Position numbers and translations under genes: made by a program. The notes under the pieces were generated by a model. That model worked only from the letters and a program-made list of their open reading frames with translations, did not search any database and was not told where the DNA came from. From the NCBI GenBank assembly GCA_021161465.1, contig JAGHAM010000017.1:1-20947 (forward strand): a stretch of 20,947 nt of DNA, read 5' to 3'. The DNA is from Candidatus Iainarchaeum sp. GTDB lineage: Archaea > B1Sed10-29 > WALL01 > JAGHAM01. How positions within the stretch are numbered: position 1 is the stretch's first letter; each line of letters begins with the position of its first letter. Shown piece by piece: positions 1 through 6,253 of this stretch.

Positions 1-28
1 ACCCTCGACCTCTCGCTCTCTCGAACCT

Positions 29-78
29 GAGGCTTGCGCGAAGCGCAACCTCTAAAGCGCCAGCCGATTTTGCGGCTG
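29..78 (-). repeat. 50-nt two-hairpin module, copy A, inside tRNA-Thr intron
   Basis: On the plus strand the copy holds a hairpin with arms GAGG-c-TTGCGC and GCGCAACCTC around loop GAA (29-52), a short linker, then CAGCCG/CGGCTG around a six-base loop (61-78). It is the same length as copy B at 151-200 and matches it at 39 of 50 positions. Eight of the 11 differences form four compensatory pairs: 30-51, 31-50, 61-78 and 63-76. The other three fall in loops (41, 71) or the linker (60). Confidence 0.88.
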
Positions 79-150
79 TACCTGGTGCCCTTACGCGTAG
101 CGTAAGAAATCACTGGTACTTGGACAAGGTCCAGCGCCTGTTGTTCACAT

Positions 151-200
151 GGTGCTTGCGCGTAGCGCAACACCTAAAGCGTGAACCGATTTCGCGGTTC
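151..200 (-). repeat. 50-nt two-hairpin module, copy B, inside tRNA-Thr intron
   Basis: This copy has the same layout as 29-78. The first hairpin is GGTG-c-TTGCGC with GCGCAACACC around loop GTA (151-174), and the second is GAACCG/CGGTTC (183-200). Base-pair identities differ from copy A but pairing is fully preserved. A third copy of the second hairpin alone, GAACC/GGTTC, follows at 204-220. Its GGTTC arm also serves as one side of the BHB inner helix, so the two pairings compete. Confidence 0.88.
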
Positions 201-280
201 CGTGAACCGATTTATGGTTCTACAAGGCGAGTGCTCTACCACTAAGCTACCGAGGCTTGCGGGATATTATAAGCTTTCAA

Positions 281-290
281 TTTTATAAAA
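281..290 (-). promoter_or_regulatory. TATA-like box for tRNA-Thr
   Basis: The perfect palindrome TTTTATAAAA lies 25-34 nt upstream of the tRNA 5' end at 256, the spacing expected of an archaeal TATA box that starts transcription at or just before the tRNA. Confidence 0.6.
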
Positions 291-304
291 AGAATGGTGT
301 ATCA

Positions 305-320
305 ATACCTCTTTAGGTAT
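305..320. repeat. 6-bp inverted repeat between tRNA-Thr and rpe
   Basis: ATACCT, a CTTT spacer and AGGTAT form a perfect inverted repeat in the divergent intergenic region. It lies between the tRNA promoter and the rpe TATA-like box at 330-338, so it could be a small operator. Nothing else supports a function. Confidence 0.35.
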
Positions 321-329
321 TTAGTAATT

Positions 330-338
330 CTTATAAAC
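330..338 (+). promoter_or_regulatory. TATA-like box for the rpe-transketolase operon
   Basis: CTTATAAAC lies 45-53 nt before the rpe ATG. This leaves room for a leader of about 25 nt that contains the GGGGGG Shine-Dalgarno sequence at 374-379. Confidence 0.45.
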
Positions 339-382
339 AATTTCCTACATAATCTCATTCTGTCTTCAGCGCTGGGGGGAAA

Positions 383-1027
383 ATGATTAAAATCGCACCT
401 TCAATACTTTCGGCTGATTTTAGCAGGTTAGCTGATGAAATAGCAGAAGTAGAGAAAGCAGGAGCGGATTTGATACATGTTGATGTGATGGATGGGTGCT
501 TTGTCCCAAATATCAGCATAGGGCAACCAGTTGTGAGATCCATCAGAAAAACCACGAAACTGCCCCTAGATGTGCACCTTATGATAGAAAAGCCGGACAG
601 GTACCTAAAAGAATTCATAGATGCTGGAAGCGATAGGATAACATTCCACATAGAAGCAGATACTGACGTGAACTGGTGCATAAACACCCTAAGAGAGTTT
701 GGTGTTAGCGTAGGTATCGCATTAAGGCCGGAAACCCCCATCTCAGCGATAAGACAAATCCTAGATGGTATAGATATTGTCCTGGTTATGGGTGTAGAAC
801 CTGGATTTGGTGGTCAAAGGTTTATGGAAAGTGTTCTACCGAAAATCAGTGAGCTTAGGAAATTCTTTAAGGGTGAAATTGAAGTCGATGGTGGCGTAAA
901 CCGGGAAACCATATGCCAAGTAATAAATGCTGGCGCTGATACGCTTGTAGCCGGGAATGCTGTGTTTGGTTCAGGTGACTCAGGAAAAGCAGTCAAGGAG
1001 TTGAAAAAACTTGCAACTAAATGCTGA
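383..1027 (+). CDS. rpe: Ribulose-phosphate 3-epimerase
   Basis: This cytosolic TIM-barrel enzyme interconverts D-ribulose 5-phosphate and D-xylulose 5-phosphate in the non-oxidative pentose-phosphate pathway. At 214 aa it is full length for the family. It opens with the signature [13 protein letters not shown]. The metal and catalytic residues are visible: H32 and D34 in HVDVMDG, H65 in DVHLM, and D169 in EVDGGVN. The phosphate-binding glycines lie in the segment around residues 137-145 (GVEPGFGGQ) and G191-N192. The ATG at 383 follows a purine-rich GGGGGGAAA. The gene begins the pentose-phosphate operon and its 3' end overlaps the next gene by 17 nt. No residues are missing and identification is secure. 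Confidence 0.96.
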   Translation: MIKIAPSILSADFSRLADEIAEVEKAGADLIHVDVMDGCFVPNISIGQPVVRSIRKTTKLPLDVHLMIEKPDRYLKEFIDAGSDRITFHIEADTDVNWCINTLREFGVSVGIALRPETPISAIRQILDGIDIVLVMGVEPGFGGQRFMESVLPKISELRKFFKGEIEVDGGVNRETICQVINAGADTLVAGNAVFGSGDSGKAVKELKKLATKC

Positions 1028-1841
1028 ACTTGTAAAAGACCTTGAAAAGAAGGCAAGGAGGCTTAGGAAAGACATAGTAGAGATGACAGCTGAAGCTGGC
1101 TCGGGGCATCCAGGTGGCTCTCTTTCAGCTGCTGATATCGTCGCAGTGCTTTATTTCTACCAGATGAGACACAAGCCAGAAAATCCAGAATGGCCAGATA
1201 GAGACAAGTTTGTCTTGAGCAAAGGGCACGCCGCACCTGTACTTTATGCTGCCTTAGCTGAGAGTGGGTATTTCGCTGTTAGTGAACTAAAATCATTGAG
1301 AAAACTGGGAAGTATGCTTCAGGGCCATCCAGATAGGGTAAAAATACCTGGAGTTGAGATATCAACAGGTTCACTAGGTCAAGGCTTGTCGGCGTCAGTG
1401 GGTATGGCACTGGCTGCAAAGCTCGACAAAAAAGACACAAGAGTTTATTGTTTAATCGGTGATGGAGAATGTGAGGAAGGCCAGATATGGGAGGCTGCCA
1501 TGAGCGCGTCGCACTATAACCTGGATAATCTAACAGCCATTCTCGATAGAAACAAACTCCAAATCGATGGCTCAACCAAAGAAGTGATGTCCATAGAGCC
1601 AATCGCCGACAAATGGAAAGCATTTGGCTGGCACGTAACTGTTATAGATGGGCATGACATAAGGGCTATAATCAAGGCTTTGAACGCGAAGACACCAAAG
1701 GGCAAGCCCTATATAATAATAGCTAACACAACAAAAGGCAAAGGGGTTTCATTTATGGAAGGTGTAGTTGACTTTCACGGGAAGGCACCAACCAGAGAAG
1801 AAGCATCAAAAGCCCTGGAGGAATTGAAATGTTTGGACTGA
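1011..1841 (+). CDS. tkt: Transketolase, N-terminal subunit
   Basis: This is the thiamine-diphosphate-binding half of a split, two-polypeptide transketolase, which moves two-carbon units between ketose and aldose phosphates. At 276 aa it matches the usual size of the N-terminal subunit. Residues 30-37 read GSGHPGGS, residues 71-73 read KGH, and the diphosphate and metal site runs from GDGE (150-153) to N181. The start is a TTG at 1011, inside the end of rpe, preceded by AAGGAG at 995-1000; no ATG in this frame gives a complete N-terminus. The gene overlaps the C-terminal subunit by 13 nt, which suggests translational coupling of the two halves. Identification is firm; only the rare start codon is inferred. 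Confidence 0.95.
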   Translation: MQLNAELVKDLEKKARRLRKDIVEMTAEAGSGHPGGSLSAADIVAVLYFYQMRHKPENPEWPDRDKFVLSKGHAAPVLYAALAESGYFAVSELKSLRKLGSMLQGHPDRVKIPGVEISTGSLGQGLSASVGMALAAKLDKKDTRVYCLIGDGECEEGQIWEAAMSASHYNLDNLTAILDRNKLQIDGSTKEVMSIEPIADKWKAFGWHVTVIDGHDIRAIIKALNAKTPKGKPYIIIANTTKGKGVSFMEGVVDFHGKAPTREEASKALEELKCLD

Positions 1842-2770
1842 AAGAAGGAGAGATGATAGCAACCAGGGAAGCTTATGGCAAAGCACTGGTGGAGCTTGGA
1901 AAGAAGAGGAAAGATGTTGTTGTTCTGGATGCTGACTTATCAAAATCAACTAAAACCTGCTTCTTTGCAGCTGAGTTTCCAGAAAGGTTCTTTGATTTTG
2001 GGGTCGCTGAGGCTAATATGATGAGTGCCGCAGCAGGCCTTGCGTTGTCTGGGAAAGTTGCCTTTGCAAGCACCTTTGCAGTATTCGCAACTGGAAGGGC
2101 CTTCGACCAGGTTAGGATAAGCATTGCCTACTCTGATGCTAACGTAAAAGTCTGCGCGTCCCACTCTGGAGTGACTGTAGGTGAGGATGGTGCATCCCAT
2201 CATGCATTAGAGGACATGGCTTTGATGAGAACCCTGCCAAACATGCGCGTTGTTGTTCCTGCAGACGCCGTGGAAACATTCAAGATAATCCATGAGATAG
2301 CTGATATTTACGGGCCGTTCTACGTCAGGCTTACCCGCCCAAAAGTGCCTGTACTACCAGAGCACGACTTCAAGCTTGGAGAGGCCAGTGTAATGCGCGA
2401 TGGTGATGACGCCACAATAGTTGCTACCGGCATAATGGTAAGCAAAGCACTTGAGGCCGCCGAACAGCTTGCTCGCAAGGGCATCTCAACCCGTGTCCTA
2501 AACATGCACATGGTAAAGCCCCTAGACGAAAAAGCTGTTGTCAAAGCCGCAAAAGAAACAGGTTACATAGTGACCGCAGAAGACCACAGTGTAATAGGTG
2601 GACTTGGCGCAGCGGTATCTGAACACCTAGGAGAAACACACCCAACACCAATCGCGCGAGTTGGAACGAGAGACCATTTTGGCATCTCTGGCAAGCCTGA
2701 AGAGCTGCTTGAGAACTTTGGGATGAGCACGAGGCACATAACCAAAGCCGTTGAAGAACTGTTACACTAA
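1829..2770 (+). CDS. tkt: Transketolase, C-terminal subunit
   Basis: This subunit supplies the pyrimidine-binding and C-terminal domains of the split transketolase, and pairs with the product of 1011-1841. It has 313 aa. GVAEANM near residue 58 carries the glutamate that activates the cofactor aminopyrimidine ring, and the C-terminal transketolase domain occupies roughly residues 190-310. I chose the ATG at 1829 because GGAGG at 1817-1821 lies 7 nt before it. An ATG at 1853 would remove 8 residues, but its GGAG is only 2 nt away, too close for good initiation. The stop is followed by a 51-nt gap with a new TATA-like sequence before transaldolase. Confidence 0.95.
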   Translation: MFGLKEGEMIATREAYGKALVELGKKRKDVVVLDADLSKSTKTCFFAAEFPERFFDFGVAEANMMSAAAGLALSGKVAFASTFAVFATGRAFDQVRISIAYSDANVKVCASHSGVTVGEDGASHHALEDMALMRTLPNMRVVVPADAVETFKIIHEIADIYGPFYVRLTRPKVPVLPEHDFKLGEASVMRDGDDATIVATGIMVSKALEAAEQLARKGISTRVLNMHMVKPLDEKAVVKAAKETGYIVTAEDHSVIGGLGAAVSEHLGETHPTPIARVGTRDHFGISGKPEELLENFGMSTRHITKAVEELLH

Positions 2771-2821
2771 AAAGAATTTAAACTCAAAGATGCTAAATAA
2801 TGCTTTCAGGGGGATTCGAAC

Positions 2822-3460
2822 ATGAAAATTTTTCTTGACACTGCCAACATAGAACAAATCAAAGAATTCGCGTTCATTCTGGATGGTGTAACCACCAACC
2901 CAACACTTGCAGCTCGGGAAGGGAAGACCTTCAAAGAAGTCATCCCAGATATTTGTAAGATAGTCGATGGTCCAATAAGTGCAGAGGTCCTAAGCCTAGA
3001 CTCCAAAGGTATGATAAAGGAAGCTAGGGAGATGAGCAAGTGGCATAAGAATGTTGTGATTAAGATACCAATGACTATTGAGGGCATCAAAGCAATAAAG
3101 CAACTAAGCAAGGAAGGTATAAGAACCAACTGCACCCTTGTATTCTCAGCCAACCAGGCGCTTCTCGCCGCGAAGGCAGGGGCAACCTATGTTAGCCCAT
3201 TCGTGGGAAGATTAGATGATATCGGGCAGGATGGTATGCAGGTAGTTGCTGAAATTCTAGATGTTTTTGACAACTATGAATTTGATACACAAGTAATAGT
3301 TGCCAGTGTAAGGCATCCAAACCATGTAAAGCAAGCTGCACTACTAGGTGCGGATATAGCTACTGTCCCATACGAAGTATTGAAGAAGATGTTCAGCCAC
3401 GCGCTGACTGACAAAGGCATAAAAGCATTCCTAGACGATTACAAGAAAGTTGAAAAGTGA
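2822..3460 (+). CDS. tal: Transaldolase, short TalC/MipB (fructose-6-phosphate aldolase-like) type
   Basis: This TIM-barrel enzyme transfers a dihydroxyacetone unit between sugar phosphates. At 212 aa it belongs to the short subfamily that includes both transaldolases and fructose-6-phosphate aldolases. The N-terminus [14 protein letters not shown] and the segment GVTTNPTL are diagnostic. The Schiff-base lysine is K81 in VVIKIPMT, and SPFVGRLDD and ASVRHPNH line the phosphate site. The short type alone does not decide between the two activities; the neighbouring transketolase and epimerase make transaldolase the better guess. AGGGGGA at 2809-2815 is the ribosome-binding site, and AATTTAAAC near 2775-2783 could be a TATA-like box for separate transcription. 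Confidence 0.93.
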   Translation: MKIFLDTANIEQIKEFAFILDGVTTNPTLAAREGKTFKEVIPDICKIVDGPISAEVLSLDSKGMIKEAREMSKWHKNVVIKIPMTIEGIKAIKQLSKEGIRTNCTLVFSANQALLAAKAGATYVSPFVGRLDDIGQDGMQVVAEILDVFDNYEFDTQVIVASVRHPNHVKQAALLGADIATVPYEVLKKMFSHALTDKGIKAFLDDYKKVEK

Positions 3461-3687
3461 AATTGATGTGGGCCGATGATGACAACACACTGCTATATCT
3501 TCTGTCTGTTCTCATCATATTATTCTTAATAGTGCTATTTTTGATAGTATGGTTTATGTCTCAACCAATCACATTTAGCATTCTAGATTACGTCGTCCAC
3601 CTAACTCTATTCCAAGCTCTTGGTTTTGCTGGTATTATCTTCGGCATTGCTTTTACTTTGGTGTATATTCTATCCAATCAGGAGTAA
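3457..3687 (+). CDS. Small two-helix membrane protein, unknown function
   Basis: This 76-aa protein has two predicted membrane helices, about residues 12-34 (very rich in Leu, Ile and Val) and 53-73. A short acidic N-terminus with WADDDN precedes the first helix. The first possible start is a GTG at 3457 that overlaps the transaldolase stop by 4 nt (GTGA); an ATG at 3466 would give 73 aa with no change to the helices. Its coupling to the pentose-phosphate operon is positional only. The 3' end overlaps the convergent prs by 10 nt. I do not recognise the family, and a chance ORF cannot be fully excluded, although the two clean helices and operon position favour a real gene. Confidence 0.6.
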   Translation: MKLMWADDDNTLLYLLSVLIILFLIVLFLIVWFMSQPITFSILDYVVHLTLFQALGFAGIIFGIAFTLVYILSNQE

Positions 3688-4625
3688 GAAACACACGCGT
3701 CTTTAATGTACTCTGCCAGCGTCTTCTCCACGCTTATCTTTGAGATTGGAGAGTTGATAGTATTGGTCGCCACGAAGTCCGCGCCTCTAGTTGTCACGCG
3801 CTCGAAACACTCTCCGGATAAAACAGGATGGACCACCGCGCAAACAATTTTCCCTGCACCACGCTTTTTGCAAAGGTCTATTGCCTTAGCCAGAGTCCCA
3901 CCGGTTTCAGCAATGTCATCCACAATAACAACATCCCGTCCATTCAGCTCAGCTATGTCTTCCTCGCGGATGGTTGTTTCATAGGTGTTAAGGTCGCGCT
4001 TCTTATGTATCGCGCTTGCTTCTTTTGCACCCATAGCCTTAGCCACTTCATTCGCACTTTCGCTTGATGTGAAATCAGGAGCAATAACAACAGGGTCTTT
4101 GAAATCGTAGTTGCGCCCTAAATAATTTGCTATGTCTCCAAAAACAGATATAGTGTATGCATCTATTATGCCATCCGCGAACTTCAGCTTGCCCTCAGCC
4201 CTCTGCATATGCGCGCATACGACGAAAAGCTTGTCAGCGCCAGCTGACTTTAACAGCTCAAGCACGTATTTCGCTGAATGTGGCTCGCCATCCCTAAAGA
4301 CCTTATCCTGCATGGCATAGAAGAAATATGGCAATAACACATCCACTTTAGCCGCGCCCAGTGATTTAAGGTTCCTAACCACGAATAAAGTTTCCACAAG
4401 AGTCTGGTTTGGTTGGAAACCCTTACCGCTTCCAGTCCTGTTTACCAAGAGCACATGTTTGTTTAATATATCATCGCCAGCAGCCAGTACCCTCGGTCTC
4501 ACTTCCCTATCCGGGAATACATGCTTATCAAGTTCAACAAAGTCCGCACCTAGATAACCAGCCAGGTTCTCCGTAAAACTGTCCCTGGCCCCAACCACAA
4601 TATCAATACTATCACTAACTGCCAT
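3678..4625 (-). CDS. prs: Ribose-phosphate pyrophosphokinase (PRPP synthetase)
   Basis: The enzyme makes phosphoribosyl pyrophosphate from ribose 5-phosphate and ATP for nucleotide, histidine and cofactor synthesis. At 315 aa it is full length. The PRPP-binding loop VVIVDDIAETGGT covers residues 232-244, the catalytic flexible loop shows KKRD at 208-211, and the N-terminal domain has FPDRE (37-41) and PYFFYAMQDKVF (99-110). The ATG at 4625 is preceded by AGGTGATC, a strong match to the archaeal anti-Shine-Dalgarno. It lies 8 nt after the rpiA stop, so the enzyme that makes ribose 5-phosphate and the enzyme that uses it are cotranscribed. Confidence 0.95.
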   Translation of the reverse strand: MAVSDSIDIVVGARDSFTENLAGYLGADFVELDKHVFPDREVRPRVLAAGDDILNKHVLLVNRTGSGKGFQPNQTLVETLFVVRNLKSLGAAKVDVLLPYFFYAMQDKVFRDGEPHSAKYVLELLKSAGADKLFVVCAHMQRAEGKLKFADGIIDAYTISVFGDIANYLGRNYDFKDPVVIAPDFTSSESANEVAKAMGAKEASAIHKKRDLNTYETTIREEDIAELNGRDVVIVDDIAETGGTLAKAIDLCKKRGAGKIVCAVVHPVLSGECFERVTTRGADFVATNTINSPISKISVEKTLAEYIKDACVSYS

Positions 4626-4633
4626 AAGATCAC

Positions 4634-5269
4634 CTAAAACGTTTTAACTCCTTTCTTAGCACCAACCACTACTTTCCAAACATTCCTAGTGAATAATCCA
4701 TTCTCAACAACACCAGGTATGTTGTTCAGCATAAGCTCCATCTCATGTGGGTTTGTTATTTTTCCATAGCAGTCAAGTATGTAGTTACCCTGGTCCGTCA
4801 CGAAGTCACGTTTCTCTACCTTCTCAAATATTTCCGCAAGCTCTTTCCTGACTCTCTCATAGGCAAATGGTAGGACCTCCACGGGCAATGGATGCTTCTC
4901 ACCCAGGTGCTTAACCAACTTTGACTCATCCACTATAACAACGAACTTCTTGGCACGATAATCAATTATTTTCTCCCTCGTGAGCGCGCCGCCCCCGCCC
5001 TTGGTTAAATTTTTCTCTGGGTCAACCTCATCTGCCCCATCAATAGCTATATCCGGTATTAACTCATTTATGCTCCCCAACTCCATCCCGGCTTCTCTAC
5101 ATCTATCCTCGGTTTCAACTGACGTGGGTATAACAACTACGCGCAGCTTTCGTTTTGACAGTATGTCTATAGCATGTTTCACCGTGCTGCCTGTTCCCAT
5201 GCCAACTATCATGCCATCTTTTATGTACTTACAGGCCCTTTCAGCTGCCCGTTTTTTAAGTTCTTCCAT
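4634..5269 (-). CDS. rpiA: Ribose-5-phosphate isomerase A
   Basis: The enzyme interconverts ribose 5-phosphate and ribulose 5-phosphate. From the ATG at 5269 it is 211 aa, normal for RpiA. GTGST (25-29) binds phosphate, DGADE (78-82) and KGGGGALTREK (90-100, with K90 and E99) form the active site, and DESK (114-117) follows. The frame stays open upstream to 5440, but that extra 57 aa has no RpiA counterpart, and AACTATATGT at 5291-5300 is a TATA-like box 22-31 nt before the chosen ATG, which implies a leaderless or nearly leaderless transcript. First gene of an rpiA-prs operon. Confidence 0.95.
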   Translation of the reverse strand: MEELKKRAAERACKYIKDGMIVGMGTGSTVKHAIDILSKRKLRVVVIPTSVETEDRCREAGMELGSINELIPDIAIDGADEVDPEKNLTKGGGGALTREKIIDYRAKKFVVIVDESKLVKHLGEKHPLPVEVLPFAYERVRKELAEIFEKVEKRDFVTDQGNYILDCYGKITNPHEMELMLNNIPGVVENGLFTRNVWKVVVGAKKGVKTF

Positions 5270-5290
5270 GGAAAACCCTATAGATATAGC

Positions 5291-5300
5291 ACATATAGTT
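5291..5300 (-). promoter_or_regulatory. TATA-like box for rpiA-prs
   Basis: On the minus strand AACTATATGT lies 22-31 nt before the rpiA ATG at 5269. This spacing places the transcript start at or within a few bases of the start codon and supports the short RpiA start. Confidence 0.5.
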
Positions 5301-5379
5301 AATATTATTATTCCATTACACAGTAAGCGGGATGATAATTTATTAATCACAAGTGAGGAATTACATCGGAGGTTTTTGT

Positions 5380-5673
5380 ATGGTTTGTTATTCAGTACCA
5401 TTGGTGAGCGCGCTGATAGTTTATATGTGGAGAAGAGCAACTCACAATCAAAAGCCAGAATACTTATGGCTCAATCTCATGCTTCTTGGTGGAGCTATCT
5501 TTGGTGTTGTGGACCATCTATGGCACGGCGAATTGTTCCTGATAAGTGCCGACTGGATGTTAGATTTGGCACTTGGCTTTGCTATAACTATGGTCATAAT
5601 AGTATCGTGGGGAATAATACTAACCTCGCGAACCGCAGCAGAAGCCAGCACAAAATCGGTCCAAAAAGCATAG
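5380..5673 (+). CDS. Small three-helix membrane protein, unknown function
   Basis: This 97-aa integral membrane protein has three likely helices, at about residues 4-16, 30-50 and 58-84. The second contains the striking polar signature VDHLWHGEL, with histidines flanked by acidic residues, which looks functional rather than random. The ATG at 5380 has a strong GGAGGT at 5368-5373 with 6 nt spacing; the GTG at 5353 in the same frame would place that ribosome-binding site inside the gene, so I rejected it. A TATA-like stretch lies at about 5338-5347. It is divergent from rpiA. I do not recognise a named family; the conserved-looking D-H-x-x-H pattern could bind a metal or heme. Confidence 0.75.
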   Translation: MVCYSVPLVSALIVYMWRRATHNQKPEYLWLNLMLLGGAIFGVVDHLWHGELFLISADWMLDLALGFAITMVIIVSWGIILTSRTAAEASTKSVQKA

Positions 5674-5780
5674 GGAGTAGTTTGGCAATAACAGATAGTC
5701 AGACGATAATTGTCAATGAATTATGCAGATTTTCATTAAGTCTTGTGTTAGCCACAGCTACTCTGCAACTATCATTGCCT

Positions 5781-5933
5781 TCATAGTTTCTTCTTAAGCC
5801 TGGCCAGCTCGTATTCAAGGTTTGCCTTCTTAGTCTTGTCTATGATTGGCAGGCTAAGCTCCTTTTCTATCTCAGTAATTCTCTCCTTAAGCACCCTAGC
5901 CCTAACTGCTGATTGTTTTTTGCTTACTGGCAT
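5781..5933 (-). CDS. Short basic coiled-coil protein (50 aa), unknown function
   Basis: From the ATG at 5933 the product is 50 aa, beginning MPVSKKQSAVRARVLKER and ending LARLKKKL. It is highly charged, with heptad-like spacing of Ile and Leu that suggests one or two helices forming a coiled coil. GAGGGTG just upstream is a good ribosome-binding site. The open frame continues to 6023 but would then run into the 3' exon of tRNA-Met, so the short start is much more likely. It lies 45 nt downstream of the tRNA. Function unknown; short length limits confidence. Confidence 0.6.
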   Translation of the reverse strand: MPVSKKQSAVRARVLKERITEIEKELSLPIIDKTKKANLEYELARLKKKL

Positions 5934-5992
5934 TCGAAACACCCTCATCCATCTGTAGACAGCACAAGAATAAAAATATGCCGGCAACGGGA

Positions 5993-6120
5993 GTTCCAGC
6001 CCAACAAGCGGATTGCGTAGCAATCCTAGCAGGGTTAGAAGGGGCGCAGCCCCTATCCTGACAATCGGGATACGGACAGTACTGTATCCCTTGCAGGTTT
6101 AGAAAGGGTGCAACCCTTCT
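5993..6120 (-). other. 128-nt intron in the T loop of tRNA-Met (about 59/60)
   Basis: The T stem and first T-loop bases end at about 6121 and the last T-loop base and stem resume at 5992. The best splice model has central helix UUCA:UGGA, bulges AG^A and AC^U, and outer helix ACGGG:CCCGU. It gives a seven-base mature T loop UUCAAGU; a cut one base earlier gives UUCAACU. The inner helix is weak, so this is a relaxed BHB. The intron splits into two related halves of 64 nt, at 6057-6120 and 5993-6056. Confidence 0.85.
6027..6061 (-). repeat. 35-nt hairpin module, copy 2, in tRNA-Met T-loop intron
   Basis: The copy carries the hairpin AGGGGC / GCCCCT around loop GCA (6040-6054). It matches the copy at 6091-6125, exactly 64 nt away, at 27 of 35 positions. 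Four of the eight differences form two compensatory pairs (6041-6053 and 6045-6049). The other four are outside the stem. Confidence 0.85.
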
Positions 6121-6125
6121 CTTGA
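6091..6125 (-). repeat. 35-nt hairpin module, copy 1, spanning the T-loop exon-intron junction
   Basis: The hairpin AAGGGT / ACCCTT around loop GCA (6104-6118) corresponds base for base to 6040-6054, with G-C pairs replaced by A-T pairs (6105-6117, 6109-6113). The last five bases of this copy belong to the tRNA exon T loop, so the intron's second copy contains a look-alike of the splice junction. Confidence 0.85.
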
Positions 6126-6142
6126 ACCCGTGACCTCCAGAT

Positions 6143-6180
6143 GGCTTAGGCAGACACCGGTCAAATATCGCTGACCGCCC
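6143..6180 (-). other. 38-nt canonical intron (37/38) of tRNA-Met
   Basis: The intron lies directly after A37. The BHB motif is clear: outer helix CCAGA:UCUGG, central helix CUCA:UAAG with one C-A mismatch, bulges UA^G and CC^A, and inner helix GGC:GCC. A GGUCA:UGACC hairpin lies inside the intron. Confidence 0.9.
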
Positions 6181-6253
6181 TATGAGTCTGGCGCTCTAAC
6201 CAACTGAGCTATGCCGGCACGAAGTAGTTTTTTGTTCACTGGTTTTAATAAAC

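Larger units (their letters stand above)
18..220 (-). other. 203-nt archaeal tRNA intron at position 37/38 of tRNA-Thr
   Basis: The boundaries form a canonical hBHBh' motif. The outer helix is the anticodon stem CUCGC:GCGAG. The central 4-bp helix is CUUG:CGAG with one G-U pair. The three-nt bulges are UA^G and AG^A, and the inner helix is AACC:GGUU. The tRNA splicing endonuclease would cut after the second base of each bulge. The intron is far longer than the typical short archaeal tRNA intron and is packed with hairpins (29-52, 61-78, 91-105, 121-133, 151-174, 183-200, 204-220). No ORF of any size occupies it. Confidence 0.92.
1..256 (-). tRNA. tRNA-Thr(UGU), intron-containing, 3' end cut by window edge
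   Basis: Read on the minus strand, the acceptor 5' strand GCCUCGG starts at 256, followed by UA, a D arm with GCUU/GAGC stem, and the anticodon stem CUCGC (231-227). The loop reads C-U-UGU-A, so the anticodon UGU lies at 224-222. The 3' half of the stem, GCGAG, reappears only at 16-12, followed by the variable loop AGGUC and the T-stem start GAGGG. The remaining T arm and 3' acceptor strand lie outside the window. An intron of 203 nt separates A37 (221) from A38 (17). A TATA-like box sits at 281-290. The exon parts are certain enough for a clear identity; the missing 3' end is the only gap. Confidence 0.93.
5979..6218 (-). tRNA. Elongator tRNA-Met(CAU) with two introns
   Basis: On the minus strand the acceptor GCCGGCA starts at 6218 and pairs with UGCCGGC at 5986-5980; the discriminator base is A at 5979 and no CCA is encoded. 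The D arm is GCUC/GAGC. The anticodon stem is CCAGA:UCUGG, with anticodon CAU at 6184-6182. The variable loop is AGGUC and the T stem ACGGG:CCCGU. The exons add up to 74 nt, a normal tRNA, only after removal of 38 nt at 37/38 and 128 nt in the T loop. The GCCGG start fits elongator tRNA-Met rather than the initiator; tRNA-Ile2 with a modified CAU cannot be excluded from sequence alone. A TATA-like box TTTTAATAAAC lies at 6243-6253. Confidence 0.92.

Noticed and set aside
1-220. Hairpin-rich repeats at the left end as a CRISPR array or REP-type element
   Set aside because: The tRNA-Thr exon halves flank the region with an intact BHB, and the repeats are hairpins separated by unequal distances, not regular repeat-spacer units.
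355-741. 128-aa antisense ORF opposite rpe
   Set aside because: It lies fully within rpe on the other strand, has no recognisable domain and no ribosome-binding site; rpe is certain.
5270-5440. 57-residue N-terminal extension of RpiA
   Set aside because: RpiA homologues start at MEELKK, and a TATA-like box at 5291-5300 lies inside the extension.
5934-6023. Longer start for the 50-aa coiled protein
   Set aside because: It would overlap the 3' exon and T-loop intron of tRNA-Met; the ATG at 5933 has a good ribosome-binding site.
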